Shown: piece after piece, positions 1 to 9,259 of the stretch | How positions within the stretch are numbered: the stretch's first letter is position 1 | How the letters are laid out: every line of letters starts with the position of its first letter | Assembly: GCA_000435595.1 (NCBI GenBank) | Contig: FR895384.1 | Span: 1-57,438 of the forward strand | From: Firmicutes bacterium CAG:882 | Lineage (GTDB): Bacteria > Bacillota > Clostridia > Lachnospirales > Lachnospiraceae | DNA: 57,438 nucleotides | Direction of reading: 5' to 3' | Notes under the pieces: generated by a model | What the model saw: the letters and a program-made list of their open reading frames with translations, nothing else | What the model was told of the DNA's origin: nothing | Databases searched by the model: none | Position numbers and translations under genes: made by a program

Positions 1-2
1 AA

Positions 3-452
3 TTGAACAGGCTTCGCAAATCTCGTGAAAAATACATGGATATGTATACCGATGATTTGATTTCCAGAGAGGAATTGAATGAGAAAATCGGTGGGATGCG
101 AAAAGAGATTGAACGGTTGGAGAATGAACTGAAAATGGTCTCTTATCATCTGACCAAGGGAGAACAACTGGAAGCAATTTTGAACAGCACATTCAAGCAA
201 CTGGAGGATATCACAGATGTTCATGAAATGACAAATGCACAGTTGAAGCGCCTGATTCAGAAAATCGAAGTGGACAAGGAAGGGAATGTTGATATTTACC
301 TTCGGCTAATTGGTGATTTAGGACTGGATGAAGCTGTGTTGATTGAAGGAACAGAGAATTCCCAAGAAAACAATGATTTGGCAAGCAAATTAAACGGAAA
401 CAACATGAGCAGTAACATAAAAACCGCTCCAATTCGTCATGACCATACATAA
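3..452 (+). CDS. Large serine recombinase, C-terminal end (5' truncated by window edge)
   Basis: About 149 codons of an ORF that is open to the left edge. The TTG at position 3 is only where the window begins and is not a believable start. The protein is rich in charged coiled-coil (MYTDDLISREELNEK, then KEIERLENEL), followed by a short beta-rich tail. This matches the C-terminal region of TnpX/TndX-type large serine recombinases, which excise and insert mobilisable transposons. The catalytic serine domain and the zinc ribbon would lie outside the window. Its presence suggests the window starts at the edge of an integrated element. The family call rests on recognising the coiled-coil tail only. 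Confidence 0.7.
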   Translation: MNRLRKSREKYMDMYTDDLISREELNEKIGGMRKEIERLENELKMVSYHLTKGEQLEAILNSTFKQLEDITDVHEMTNAQLKRLIQKIEVDKEGNVDIYLRLIGDLGLDEAVLIEGTENSQENNDLASKLNGNNMSSNIKTAPIRHDHT

Positions 453-600
453 GGATGTCGCCGAGCGGCTTCCTGCAATCAATTCCGAGCTTGCAAGGCA
501 GGCGCGCGAGATACTTGAGCTGAATAAGAGTGAGCGACATATTCGCGGTGGACTTGCCACCAAGGAGAAATATCTGCATCTGCATAATGCACATACATAA
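439..600 (+). CDS. Small basic protein overlapping recombinase 3' end
   Basis: A 53-codon ORF starting ATG ACC ATA inside the last codons of the recombinase (14-base overlap, different frame) and ending at the TAA at 598-600. The product is highly charged, with a helical stretch (ELARQAREILELNKSERH) and then HIRGGLATKEKYLHL. The overlap suggests translational coupling with the recombinase. I do not recognise the family. It could be a small accessory or regulatory protein of the mobile element. No function is assigned. It is short, but codon use looks coding and the overlap is typical of a real gene. Confidence 0.5.
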   Translation: MTIHKDVAERLPAINSELARQAREILELNKSERHIRGGLATKEKYLHLHNAHT

Positions 601-634
601 TGAGAACAAGAGAATTTTGAACGCAGAATAAGCA

Positions 635-685
635 ATCCCCCGCTTCAAGTGTGTAGAGCACCTGCGCTGTAGCGGGGGATTTTTT
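635..685 (+). terminator. Intrinsic terminator after recombinase module
   Basis: A perfect 10-bp inverted repeat (ATCCCCCGCT at 635-644, AGCGGGGGAT at 671-680) with a 26-base loop, followed by TTTTT. It fits rightward transcripts from the recombinase. The leftward T-tract is weak, so it is less convincing as the trkH terminator. Confidence 0.65.
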
Positions 686-711
686 GCCATTCTATTCGTA
701 TTCCGCCGGTC

Positions 712-2193
712 TTATTCCTCCATCCTCTTTCTTTTCCATCTTCTGTGTGTGGTGTGAATGTCACGCCATACGGCAGGGTGGAAGAGGATGAGCAGTGGGA
801 ACAGCTCGAGGCGTCCGGCGAGCATGTCGAACATCAGCACGTATTTGGTGAGGATGCTGAAGTGAACGAAGTTCTGTGTAGGACCGGCGAGCTCGAGTCC
901 GGGACCGATGTTGTTGATTGTAGCGGCGACCGCGGTAAAGTTGGTAACTAAGTCTTTGCCTTCTAATGAGACAAGGAGCAGCGAGGCGGCAAATATTACG
1001 GTAAAGGTGATGAAGTATACGTTTATCGAGCGGACTACATCGTGCTCTATCGGCTTGCCGTCAAGGGAGAGCTTTTGGATGCGCTTCGGGTGAATGTAGG
1101 AGTCGAGCTCCTTAAATACTGTCTTGAACAGTATGACGAAGCGGGAAACCTTCATTCCGCCTCCGGTGCTTCCGGCGCAGGCACCGACGAACATGAGCAT
1201 GACAAGGATTGTCCTGCTGGTTCCCGACCACAGGTTGAAGTCGGCGGTTGAGAAGCCGGTGGTTGTGATGATGGAGGCAACCTGAAATGAGGAGTCGCGG
1301 AGTGCGTTTGCAAACGGCACGGCGGATCTGAACAGCTCAATGGTGATCACGGCGACGGATACAGCCACAATGATGAAATAACAGCGGACCTCCTCCATCT
1401 TGAATGCCTTCCTTGCATTGCCGAACAGGATAAAATAGTAGGCATTGAAGTTGACACCGAATAACAGCATGAATATCGTGATTACCCATTGGAGGTATGG
1501 CGAGTAGCCTGCAATACTGTCGTTTCTTATGCCGAAGCCGCCTGTTCCGGCTGTACCGAAAGCAGTACACACCGCATCAAATACTGGCATTCTTCCGACA
1601 AGGAGAAGGATGAACTGTATCAATGTGAGCCCGAAATATATGATGTAGAGTATGCGCGCGGTGTACTTCATCTTCGGGACAAGCTTTCCGACTGAAGGGC
1701 CGGGGCTCTCTGCACGCATGAGGTTGATGTTCGAGCCGCCGCTGAGCGGCACTATGGCGAGAAGAAAGACGAGCACGCCCATTCCGCCGATCCAGTGCGT
1801 GAAGCTGCGCCACAGAAGCGAACAGTGCGAAAGCGCTTCGACATCCGAGAGAATGCTTGCACCTGTGGTCGTGAAGCCTGATATAGTCTCAAAGAGAGCA
1901 TCAGTGAAGGACGTAATCTCGCCTGTGATGCAGAAAGGTATGCAGCCGACCAAGCTTAGCAGAATCCAAGCGAGGGATGTGCTTATACAGCCCTCCTTGA
2001 GATAAAGTGTTGTGTTGTTCGGCTTGCTGCGCGTCATGAAGAAGCCGACAACGAAGCAGCATGCCGCGACAAAAAGATACGTAAAGCCTTCATGCTCAAG
2101 ATATATCAGCCCGACTAATGCAGGAAGAAGCATGAGGGCGGATGTAAGCAGAAGCACATGCCCTAATATATATCGAATAATTGATTTGTTCAT
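712..2193 (-). CDS. trkH: TrkH-type potassium uptake channel subunit
   Basis: An integral membrane subunit for K+ uptake that works with the cytoplasmic regulator TrkA. The protein is about 493 residues with many hydrophobic segments. The four pore-loop filter motifs are visible in order near residues 110 (FTTTGAS), 215 (GTAGTGGFG), 312 (TTTGFST) and 430 (NNIGPGL). I chose the ATG at 2193 because GAGG lies 6 bases before it. The in-frame GTG at 2205 overlaps that ribosome site. The gene is downstream of trkA on the same strand with a 59-base gap, so the two form an operon. Length and architecture are normal for the family. Confidence 0.93.
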   Translation of the reverse strand: MNKSIIRYILGHVLLLTSALMLLPALVGLIYLEHEGFTYLFVAACCFVVGFFMTRSKPNNTTLYLKEGCISTSLAWILLSLVGCIPFCITGEITSFTDALFETISGFTTTGASILSDVEALSHCSLLWRSFTHWIGGMGVLVFLLAIVPLSGGSNINLMRAESPGPSVGKLVPKMKYTARILYIIYFGLTLIQFILLLVGRMPVFDAVCTAFGTAGTGGFGIRNDSIAGYSPYLQWVITIFMLLFGVNFNAYYFILFGNARKAFKMEEVRCYFIIVAVSVAVITIELFRSAVPFANALRDSSFQVASIITTTGFSTADFNLWSGTSRTILVMLMFVGACAGSTGGGMKVSRFVILFKTVFKELDSYIHPKRIQKLSLDGKPIEHDVVRSINVYFITFTVIFAASLLLVSLEGKDLVTNFTAVAATINNIGPGLELAGPTQNFVHFSILTKYVLMFDMLAGRLELFPLLILFHPAVWRDIHTTHRRWKRKRMEE

Positions 2194-2252
2194 GGTAATC
2201 CTCACATACGAGCGGTTGCTTTTCGCTCGGAAACATATTTGGTGTTAAAAAA

Positions 2253-3686
2253 TTATTGCAGAATATCCTGTATATCCGTAAATCCCGTGTGAGTTGTGAC
2301 TATCATTACCGTGTCACCCTCGAGGATGCAGTCCTGACCACTTGGAATAATGATGGTTCCGTTGCGGTTGATGAAGGATATCAGAATCTCATCCTTGAGC
2401 TTTAGCTCGGCGAGCGGCTTGTCGGTCACATCAGAGCTCTTGGTTACTCTAAACTCAATAGCCTCAACGCGGTGATCAAACATGTGGTACAAGGTCTCGA
2501 TGCTGCTGTCGGATTCAGCCGGTCTGCCGTTGGAACCCTCGGCTGAATCAAGAGATTCCCTTGAATCGTTTTTGGCACGGACGTAAGCGATGATTGCCTC
2601 GGAGGTTATATATTTAGGATAAATAACACTTCCCAGGTCGAGACTGTTGATTACGTTTTTAAAGGTAATACGGTTGATTTTTGTGATTACCTTTGCGTTT
2701 GAAACCTGCTTTGCGTGGAGCGTGAGCATGATGTTTTCCTCATCTATTCCCGTGAGGGGAACGAAGGATTCAACCTCTGAAATTCCCTCTTCCTTTAAAA
2801 GCTCCTCGTCGGTGCCGTCGCCGTTGATTATTACGGCTTTTGGAAGAAGTATGCTCAGTTCCTCACAGCGCTCACGGCTGTTTTCGATTATTTTTACCGA
2901 AATGCCGGAGCGTATGAGCTGGTCGGCAAGATAGTAAGCGGCACTTCCGCCTCCTATAATCATGGTGTCCTTAACCTGATTGGTCTTAAAACCGATGTGC
3001 TCAAGAAAAATCTTGGTTGATTTACGGGATGCCACGAACGAGATTGTGTCCTCGGCATGCATCACAAAGCGTCCTGTAGGGATATGTACATAGCCGCCGC
3101 GTTCAATGACGCAGATGACATAAGGTACATTCATTTCCTTGCCAAGAGCGGCGATTGTCATTCCGTCAAGACGGTTGCATTTTGGAATCTTGAATTTTAC
3201 AAGCTCAGCCTGGCCATGAGCAAAGGAGTTGACCTCAAGAGCGGTAGGCATGTATAAAATACGTGCTGCCTCCTTGGCTGTCTCAAGTTCGGGATTGATA
3301 ATCATGGCGAGTCCGAGACGTTCTCTTAAGTAGCCTGCCTCCCGGCTGTAGTCGGGTGTGCGGACCCTTGCGATGGCGGCACAGTTGCCGACGCGCTTGG
3401 CGATGGTGCAGCAAAGAAGATTGAGCTCGTCCGAATCTGTTACGGCTATGATAAGGTTGGCTGAGGCGATTCCCGCCTCCTCCTGAACGCTGTAGCTTGC
3501 ACCGTTTCCGACAACACCCATGACATCATACATTCCTGCGGTTGCCTGAAGCTTCTGGGCGTTCTTGTCAATCAGAGTGATGTCGTGACCCTCCTTTGCA
3601 AGCTGCTCGGTCAGGGTGAGACCAACCTTGCCACAACCGACTATAATAATACGCAGACCTTTTTTTGCTGTTGTATTTCTTGACAT
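2253..3686 (-). CDS. trkA: TrkA, NAD-binding regulator of K+ uptake
   Basis: A cytoplasmic peripheral protein that gates TrkH in response to nucleotides. The 477 residues hold two tandem TrkA_N/TrkA_C (RCK) units. The first has the Rossmann motif VGCGKVG near residue 15. The second has MIIGGGSAAYYLA near residue 235. The ATG at 3686 is preceded by GGAGG with an 8-base spacer. A longer reading from 3725 has no ribosome site and adds 13 unrelated residues. A serine/glutamate-rich linker lies in the second unit (near residues 385-400). First gene of the leftward trkA-trkH operon, divergent from mbl. Confidence 0.93.
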   Translation of the reverse strand: MSRNTTAKKGLRIIIVGCGKVGLTLTEQLAKEGHDITLIDKNAQKLQATAGMYDVMGVVGNGASYSVQEEAGIASANLIIAVTDSDELNLLCCTIAKRVGNCAAIARVRTPDYSREAGYLRERLGLAMIINPELETAKEAARILYMPTALEVNSFAHGQAELVKFKIPKCNRLDGMTIAALGKEMNVPYVICVIERGGYVHIPTGRFVMHAEDTISFVASRKSTKIFLEHIGFKTNQVKDTMIIGGGSAAYYLADQLIRSGISVKIIENSRERCEELSILLPKAVIINGDGTDEELLKEEGISEVESFVPLTGIDEENIMLTLHAKQVSNAKVITKINRITFKNVINSLDLGSVIYPKYITSEAIIAYVRAKNDSRESLDSAEGSNGRPAESDSSIETLYHMFDHRVEAIEFRVTKSSDVTDKPLAELKLKDEILISFINRNGTIIIPSGQDCILEGDTVMIVTTHTGFTDIQDILQ

Positions 3687-3788
3687 TTTTAAGCCTCCGT
3701 TGAGTTTCATAACATTGATTACCACTACATAATAGCATTATATATGATAAAAAGCATTATTTTTTTTAGCTTTTTTATAATTACCTCT

Positions 3789-3816
3789 TTTAAATTGGAA
3801 AGTTTTTGTTTATAAT
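3789..3816 (+). promoter_or_regulatory. Putative sigma-A promoter of mbl
   Basis: TTTAAA at 3789-3794, a 16-base spacer and a perfect TATAAT at 3811-3816, about 75 bases upstream of the mbl start. It lies in the very AT-rich divergent gap between trkA and mbl. Based on consensus match only. Confidence 0.5.
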
Positions 3817-3889
3817 GTTGATATATAGGCTTTTAAGATTAGAATATTATTCTATGATTTTGATTAGATTTTATCGGATGGAGGATTTT

Positions 3890-4879
3890 ATGATAACCAC
3901 AGATATTGGAATTGATTTAGGAACTGCCAGCATTCTTGTTTATATCAGAGGCAAGGGCGTTGTGCTCAAGGAGCCGTCGGTAGTTGCGTTTGACAGAGAT
4001 ACAAATAAGATTAAGGCTATAGGCGAGGAAGCAAGACTCATGCTCGGTAGAACACCGGGTAATATCGTGGCTGTGAGACCTTTAAGACAGGGTGTTATTT
4101 CCGATTATACTGTTACGGAGAAGATGCTCAAGTACTTTATTCAGAAGGCACTTGGCAAGAAGATATTAAAGAAGCCGAGAATCAGCGTATGTGTACCTAG
4201 CGGTGTTACAGAGGTTGAGAAGAAGGCGGTTGAGGATGCTACCTATTCAGCAGGTGCCAGAGAGGTTGCCATTATTGAGGAACCGATTGCGGCAGCCATC
4301 GGGGCAGGAATTGATATTTCAAGACCATGCGGTAATATGATTGTCGATATAGGCGGTGGTACAACGGATATCGCTGTTATTTCACTTGGAGGTACTGTAG
4401 TCAGCACATCCATCAAGATTGCCGGAGATGATTTTGACGATGCCATCGTGCGTTATATGCGTAAGAAGCATAATCTTCTCATCGGTGAGAGAACGGCCGA
4501 GGATATCAAGATTAAGATAGGAAGCGCATATCCGAGACCTGAGGTTGTGACAATGGATGTACGCGGACGTAACCTTGTCACGGGACTTCCGAGAACAGTC
4601 ACTGTTACCTCTGAGGAGACAGAGGAAGCGCTTAAGGATGCTACGGCACAGATTGTTGAGGCGGTACACAGTGTCCTTGAGAAGACACCACCTGAGCTTG
4701 CAGCGGATATTGCGGACAGAGGAATCGTTCTTACGGGAGGCGGAAGCCTTCTTCAGGGACTTGAGGAGCTCATTGAGTCGAAGACGGGAATCACGACAAT
4801 GACGGCAGAGGATCCTATGACAGCCGTAGCAATCGGAACAGGTAAGTTCATAGAATTCTTAGGCGGAGCAAGAGACTAA
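3890..4879 (+). CDS. mbl: MreB/Mbl-family actin-like cell-shape protein
   Basis: An actin-like ATPase that forms membrane-associated filaments guiding side-wall synthesis. Of 329 residues, the phosphate-binding motifs are visible: IDLGTASILVY at the N-terminus, VDIGGGTTDIAV near residue 155 and LTGGGSLLQGL near residue 290. The ATG at 3890 follows GGAGG at 3880-3884. The longer frame from 3806 has no ribosome site and its extra residues do not look like MreB. In Bacillus mbl directly precedes flhO-flhP, exactly as here, which is why I call it Mbl rather than MreB. Confidence 0.9.
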   Translation: MITTDIGIDLGTASILVYIRGKGVVLKEPSVVAFDRDTNKIKAIGEEARLMLGRTPGNIVAVRPLRQGVISDYTVTEKMLKYFIQKALGKKILKKPRISVCVPSGVTEVEKKAVEDATYSAGAREVAIIEEPIAAAIGAGIDISRPCGNMIVDIGGGTTDIAVISLGGTVVSTSIKIAGDDFDDAIVRYMRKKHNLLIGERTAEDIKIKIGSAYPRPEVVTMDVRGRNLVTGLPRTVTVTSEETEEALKDATAQIVEAVHSVLEKTPPELAADIADRGIVLTGGGSLLQGLEELIESKTGITTMTAEDPMTAVAIGTGKFIEFLGGARD

Positions 4880-4922
4880 TACACATAAGCAATATATATG
4901 TGACGTTATACAGGAGGTATTT

Positions 4923-5690
4923 ATGGTAAGAGGCCTTTACACAGCATATACGGGAATGATGAATCAGCAGGCGCGGCTTGATGTTATCACCAATAACCTT
5001 GCGAATGCTTCTACTGTCGGCTACAAGAAGGAAGGTTCGACCTCTCAGGCTTTTGACAGTATGTATACACAGAAGATAAAGGACGGTTCTGAGTATTACA
5101 TCAACAGAACAATAGGTAAGGAGTCGCTTGGCGTCAAGATTGGTGAGACTTACACGGATTATACACAGGGTTCATTTAAGGTTACGGGCAATACCTACGA
5201 CCTTGCACTTGAGGGGGACGGATTCTTTAATGTATCTTATACCTCCAAGTCGGGTGCGACTACGACACGCTATACACGCGACGGTTCTTTTTCCGTGAAC
5301 AATGAGAACATGCTTGTGACGGAGGACGGAGATTATCTTCTCGGTGAGGGTGGACGTATTCAGGTGCCTCAGGGGGCTAAGATCACCGTCGACGAGGAGG
5401 GCAATATCTACGCGGATGATGAGTATGTAGACAAGCTCAGGATAACGGATTTCAATGATTACAACTATCTTCAGAAGTTCGGCGAGAACCTCTACACGGC
5501 AGTTGACGGTGCGACAGAGAAGACCGCGGACTGTAAGGTAAGACAGGGATATTTGGAGATGTCCAACATCAATGTAATATCAGAGATGGTTGAGATGATT
5601 ACAATTTCAAGAGCTTATGAGAGCAACCAGAAGGCTATACAGACTATTGATTCCTCACTTGAGAAATCGGTTAACCTTGGAAAGCTTTAA
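4923..5690 (+). CDS. flhO: FlhO, flagellar basal-body rod/hook protein (FlgF/FlgG family)
   Basis: A rod component of the flagellar basal body. It begins with the family signature (MVRGLYTAYTGMMNQQARLDVITNN, written here only to note the NNLANASTVGYKK core at residues about 24-36), has LEGDGFFNV in the middle and ends in the coiled C-terminal MVEMITISRAYESNQKAI. Length 255 is normal. An AGGAGG site sits just before the ATG. Second gene after mbl and followed by a paralogue, matching Bacillus flhO-flhP. It could equally be annotated FlgF-like; the synteny decides. Confidence 0.9.
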   Translation: MVRGLYTAYTGMMNQQARLDVITNNLANASTVGYKKEGSTSQAFDSMYTQKIKDGSEYYINRTIGKESLGVKIGETYTDYTQGSFKVTGNTYDLALEGDGFFNVSYTSKSGATTTRYTRDGSFSVNNENMLVTEDGDYLLGEGGRIQVPQGAKITVDEEGNIYADDEYVDKLRITDFNDYNYLQKFGENLYTAVDGATEKTADCKVRQGYLEMSNINVISEMVEMITISRAYESNQKAIQTIDSSLEKSVNLGKL

Positions 5691-5743
5691 TATAAGCCGG
5701 AGAACATTGATTTAGCATAGAAGGATAACGGAGGAAAAGGTAT

Positions 5744-6565
5744 ATGGTACGAGCTTTATGGACAGCGGCGTCAGGAATGATTGCACAGCAGACTAACGTA
5801 GACAATATAGCGAATAATCTTGCCAATGTGAATACGACAGGATATAAGACTTCAACAGCGGAGTTTAAGAGCCTTTTATATCAGACAATACAGACAAAGA
5901 CAACCTCAGCCAACGGTGACAACAAGCCGATTGGTGCACAGGTAGGACTCGGAACGAGAACAAGTTCCATTACGACACAGTTTACACAGGGCTCAATGCT
6001 TGCATCGGATAATAATTTTGCATTCGGAATTGAGGGAGACGGCTTCTTTGCGCTGCGCGGCACTGACGGAGAGACATATTATACGAGAAGCGGTGATTTC
6101 AGGATAGCTGTTGCATCCGACAACACGATGATGCTCGCGTCAACTGACGGATATCCTGTGTTAGACAGCAACGGAACACCGATTATTCTCTCATCGACAG
6201 ATTACAAGGCTGACAAGATTACGGTTACGGATGACGGGCAGTTATTCTATCCGGATGCCGATAATAATCTCAAGCCGATGAACATAACTATAGGAGTTTA
6301 TCAGTTCTCCAATCCGGCAGGACTTGAGAAGGTGTCGGGAACAATGTATCAGGCAACGACGGCATCAGGAGCAGCAGTTGAAGAGCTTAACGATAAGGGC
6401 TTGAAAGCGAGCAAGCTTCATCAGGGCTATCTCGAGGGCTCTAATGTTCAGGTTGTAGATGAGATGGTTAATCTTATCACGGCACAGAGAGCTTATGAGA
6501 TGAATTCCAAGGCAATTCAGGCGGCGGATGACATGCTCAGTCAGGCTAATCAGCTTAAGCGCTAA
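5744..6565 (+). CDS. flhP: FlhP, flagellar distal rod protein (FlgG family)
   Basis: A distal-rod protein of the flagellar axis. It has 273 residues, with the N-terminal motif NNLANVNTTGYKTS at about residues 26-39, a central GIEGDGFFALRG and the terminal coiled motif MVNLITAQRAYEMNSKAI. It is a clear paralogue of the preceding gene. It is preceded by GGAGG at 5731-5735 with a short spacer. It probably shares a transcript with mbl and flhO, since the gaps are 43 and 53 bases with no terminator seen. Confidence 0.9.
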   Translation: MVRALWTAASGMIAQQTNVDNIANNLANVNTTGYKTSTAEFKSLLYQTIQTKTTSANGDNKPIGAQVGLGTRTSSITTQFTQGSMLASDNNFAFGIEGDGFFALRGTDGETYYTRSGDFRIAVASDNTMMLASTDGYPVLDSNGTPIILSSTDYKADKITVTDDGQLFYPDADNNLKPMNITIGVYQFSNPAGLEKVSGTMYQATTASGAAVEELNDKGLKASKLHQGYLEGSNVQVVDEMVNLITAQRAYEMNSKAIQAADDMLSQANQLKR

Positions 6566-6569
6566 AATA

Positions 6570-6614
6570 CAGCGCATATGCTAAAACACAGCGCATACGC
6601 TAAATAATAGCGCA
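6570..6614 (+). repeat. Short tandem repeat, about 2.4 units of 19 bp
   Basis: Units CAGCGCATATGCTAAAACA (6570-6588) and CAGCGCATACGCTAAATAA (6589-6607), then a partial TAGCGCA. Each unit contains a small palindrome (GCATATGC, or AGCG-CATA-CGCT). It lies between flhP and the rod-binding gene, ending at the ribosome site of the latter. Confidence 0.7.
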
Positions 6615-6626
6615 ATGGAGGCACAT

Positions 6627-6983
6627 ATGAGTGATTTGATTTCAGGTGTAAGTTCTTATTATGATACATATACGAAGAATAATGTGTCGGCTGATAATAT
6701 GAAAGATAAGCTGAGCACGGATTATTCAACAGCTACGGATGATGAGATGATGGAGGTATGCAAGGAGTTTGAGGCATACTTTACGGAGCAGGTATTTAAG
6801 GCAATGCAGAAGATGGTTCCTGAGAGTGATGACAGCAGTTTGTCGACATCCTATGTGTCAATGTTCAAGGATACGCTTATTCAGGAATATGCGGATCTTT
6901 CAAGTGAGTCCAACGGAGGAGAGGGACTTGGCATAGCTCAGATGCTCTATGAGCAGATGAAGAGAAATTACGGAGTGGATTAA
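6627..6983 (+). CDS. FlgJ-like rod-binding protein
   Basis: A small protein of 118 residues. The core (MMEVCKEFEAYFTEQVFKAMQKMVPESD, then SMFKDTLIQEYADLSS and GLGIAQMLYEQMKRN) is the rod-binding domain found at the N-terminus of FlgJ, a rod-cap scaffold. No peptidoglycan hydrolase domain is present, which is common outside proteobacteria. The start at 6627 follows GGAGG at 6617-6621. The upstream in-frame ATG at 6615 overlaps that site. It follows the rod genes flhO-flhP, which agrees with a rod assembly role. Confidence 0.85.
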   Translation: MSDLISGVSSYYDTYTKNNVSADNMKDKLSTDYSTATDDEMMEVCKEFEAYFTEQVFKAMQKMVPESDDSSLSTSYVSMFKDTLIQEYADLSSESNGGEGLGIAQMLYEQMKRNYGVD

Positions 6984-7003
6984 GCACATCTGAGAGAAGG
7001 TAT

Positions 7004-9259
7004 ATGGAACGTTTCAAGGGTTACGTCAATAAAATAGTATATAGAAATGAAGATAACGGCTACACGGTGTTTGAGCTTGAGCTTGACGGTGACGAGCTCA
7101 CCTGTGTAGGGAATGTTCCGTATGTTACCGAGGGCGAGTTCGTTGAAGTCACCGGGGAATATACGGAACATTCTGTATATGGGCAGCAGTTAAAGGTTGA
7201 GACCTGCGAGGATATTCCGCCTGAGGATGAAAAATGGGTTGAGCGTTATCTTGCATCAGGCGCGATCAAGGGTATAGGAGCTGCACTGGCTTCGAGAATT
7301 GTGCGGAGGTTCAAGGCGGATACTCTAAGAATAATTGAGCAGGAGCCGGAAAGACTTGCCGAGATTAAGGGCATAAGCCGGCGCATGGCGGTGGAGATAT
7401 CTGACAATGTTACAGCCAAGAGAGATATGAGAAACGCCATGATGTTTTTGCAGGACTATGGCATATCAATGGCACTTTCCGCAAAGATATATAATCAGTA
7501 TGGTGCATCGGTCTATACGATTATGAAGGAGAATCCGTACCGTCTTGCCGATGACATTGCGGGGGTAGGATTCAGAATAGCAGACGAGATTGCGCGAAAA
7601 GCAGGCATAGAAGCTGATTCGGATTTCAGAATCAAGAGCGGTATCATGTATACGCTTCTCCAGGCGACGGGCAGCGGACATATCTATCTGCCGCAGGGAG
7701 AACTGTTAGAACAGCTTAACACATTGCTGGATACCGAGATTAAGGATATAGACAGACATCTTTCGGACCTGTCAATGGACAAGAAGATTGTGGTGAAACA
7801 GCAGCTTCAGGAGAATGAAGCGTCGACAGATGCGGGCGATGGCGAATATCAAGCCGAGAGGCTGGTATACGGAGCTTCATATTATTACATGGAAATGTCG
7901 GTGGCTTACGCATTGAAAGCGCTGGATGCAAGGGAAAGCATTGACAAGCATAAGATTGCTGACCGTATCAGACGAATAGAGAAGGCTGAGAAGATTGAGC
8001 TTGATGACAGGCAGAGGGATGCCGTTATACAGGCGATAAGTTCCGGACTTCTTGTCATAACCGGAGGACCGGGAACAGGTAAGACCACGACAATCAATAC
8101 GATAATCAGATATTTTGAAGGCGAGGGAATGGAAATACGTCTTGCGGCACCGACAGGGCGCGCCGCCAAGCGTATGACTGAGGCTACAGGCTGTGAAGCC
8201 CAGACAATCCACAGAATGCTTGAATTATCGGGAGCGCCTGAGGATGACAGGAGCGCGAGCTTTCTAAGAAATGAGGAGAACCCGATAGATGCCGATGTCA
8301 TCATAATAGATGAGATGTCGATGGTGGATATTTTTCTCATGAACAGCCTTTTGAAGGCTGTCACACCCGGGACGAGGCTTATCCTTGTGGGCGATGTCAA
8401 TCAGCTTCCTTCGGTAGGACCGGGAAATGTCCTGAGGGATATTATAGCGTCGGAGCGGTTTAACGTGGTTAAACTGACTAAGATTTTCAGACAGGCTACA
8501 GAGAGTGACATTATTGTTAATGCTCATAAGATAAATGCGGGAGAGAAGTTCCCAATCGGGCCGTCGAGCCGTGATTTTATATTTATCAGGAGAGAGGAAG
8601 CGGGCAATGTGATTGGGGCGATGATAACGCTTGTATCACAGAAGCTTCCGAAGTATGTTGATGCCAAGCCGTTTGACATTCAGGTGCTCACGCCGACAAG
8701 AAAAGGAATGCTGGGGGTTGAAAGGCTTAACACGGTGCTCCAGGAATACCTTAATCCCAAGGATTCTTCAAAGCAGGAAAAAGAAATCGGTACGACCATA
8801 TTCCGCGAGGGCGACAAGGTCATGCAGATAAAGAACAATTATCAGATAGAATGGGAGACAAGAGGTAAGCATGGCATACCGACCGACCGTGGCATGGGGG
8901 TGTTTAACGGCGATATGGGTGTCGTGGACAATATTAATTTCTATTCGGAGAAGCTGACCGTAAAATTTGAGGATGACAGATATGTGGAATATCCTTTTAA
9001 GCAGCTGGATGAGCTGGAGCTTGCCTATGCGGTCACTGTACATAAGTCACAGGGAAGCGAATATCCGGCGGTTGTGATTCCGCTTCTGTCGGGACCAAGA
9101 ATGCTCATGAACAGAAATATACTCTACACCGCGGTAACGCGTGCAAAAAAGTGTGTTTGTATCGTTGGAACGGAAGAGGTATTCTATGGAATGGTTGAGA
9201 ACGGTAACGAACAGAAACGCTATTCAACGCTTGCAAAGCGGATACAGGAGTGCGGTTGA
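7004..9259 (+). CDS. recD2: RecD2-family SF1B DNA helicase
   Basis: A 5'-3' ATP-dependent DNA helicase, independent of RecBC, involved in replication and repair. It is 751 residues. It has an N-terminal OB-like segment (GYVNKIVYRNEDNGYTVFEL), helix-hairpin-helix repeats (about residues 85-200), Walker A GGPGTGKTTT near residue 355, Walker B DEMSMVD near residue 435 and the C-terminal motif YTAVTRAKK near residue 710. The length and the N-terminal extension fit RecD2, not RecBCD RecD. It sits 20 bases after the rod gene and overlaps comFC, where Bacillus has comFA and comFB. Confidence 0.93.
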   Translation: MERFKGYVNKIVYRNEDNGYTVFELELDGDELTCVGNVPYVTEGEFVEVTGEYTEHSVYGQQLKVETCEDIPPEDEKWVERYLASGAIKGIGAALASRIVRRFKADTLRIIEQEPERLAEIKGISRRMAVEISDNVTAKRDMRNAMMFLQDYGISMALSAKIYNQYGASVYTIMKENPYRLADDIAGVGFRIADEIARKAGIEADSDFRIKSGIMYTLLQATGSGHIYLPQGELLEQLNTLLDTEIKDIDRHLSDLSMDKKIVVKQQLQENEASTDAGDGEYQAERLVYGASYYYMEMSVAYALKALDARESIDKHKIADRIRRIEKAEKIELDDRQRDAVIQAISSGLLVITGGPGTGKTTTINTIIRYFEGEGMEIRLAAPTGRAAKRMTEATGCEAQTIHRMLELSGAPEDDRSASFLRNEENPIDADVIIIDEMSMVDIFLMNSLLKAVTPGTRLILVGDVNQLPSVGPGNVLRDIIASERFNVVKLTKIFRQATESDIIVNAHKINAGEKFPIGPSSRDFIFIRREEAGNVIGAMITLVSQKLPKYVDAKPFDIQVLTPTRKGMLGVERLNTVLQEYLNPKDSSKQEKEIGTTIFREGDKVMQIKNNYQIEWETRGKHGIPTDRGMGVFNGDMGVVDNINFYSEKLTVKFEDDRYVEYPFKQLDELELAYAVTVHKSQGSEYPAVVIPLLSGPRMLMNRNILYTAVTRAKKCVCIVGTEEVFYGMVENGNEQKRYSTLAKRIQECG

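Noticed and set aside
1652..2005. 117-codon plus-strand frame within trkH
   Set aside because: Antisense to conserved pore-loop coding sequence.
7906..8400. 164-codon minus-strand frame within recD2
   Set aside because: Lies across the Walker motifs of a clear helicase gene.
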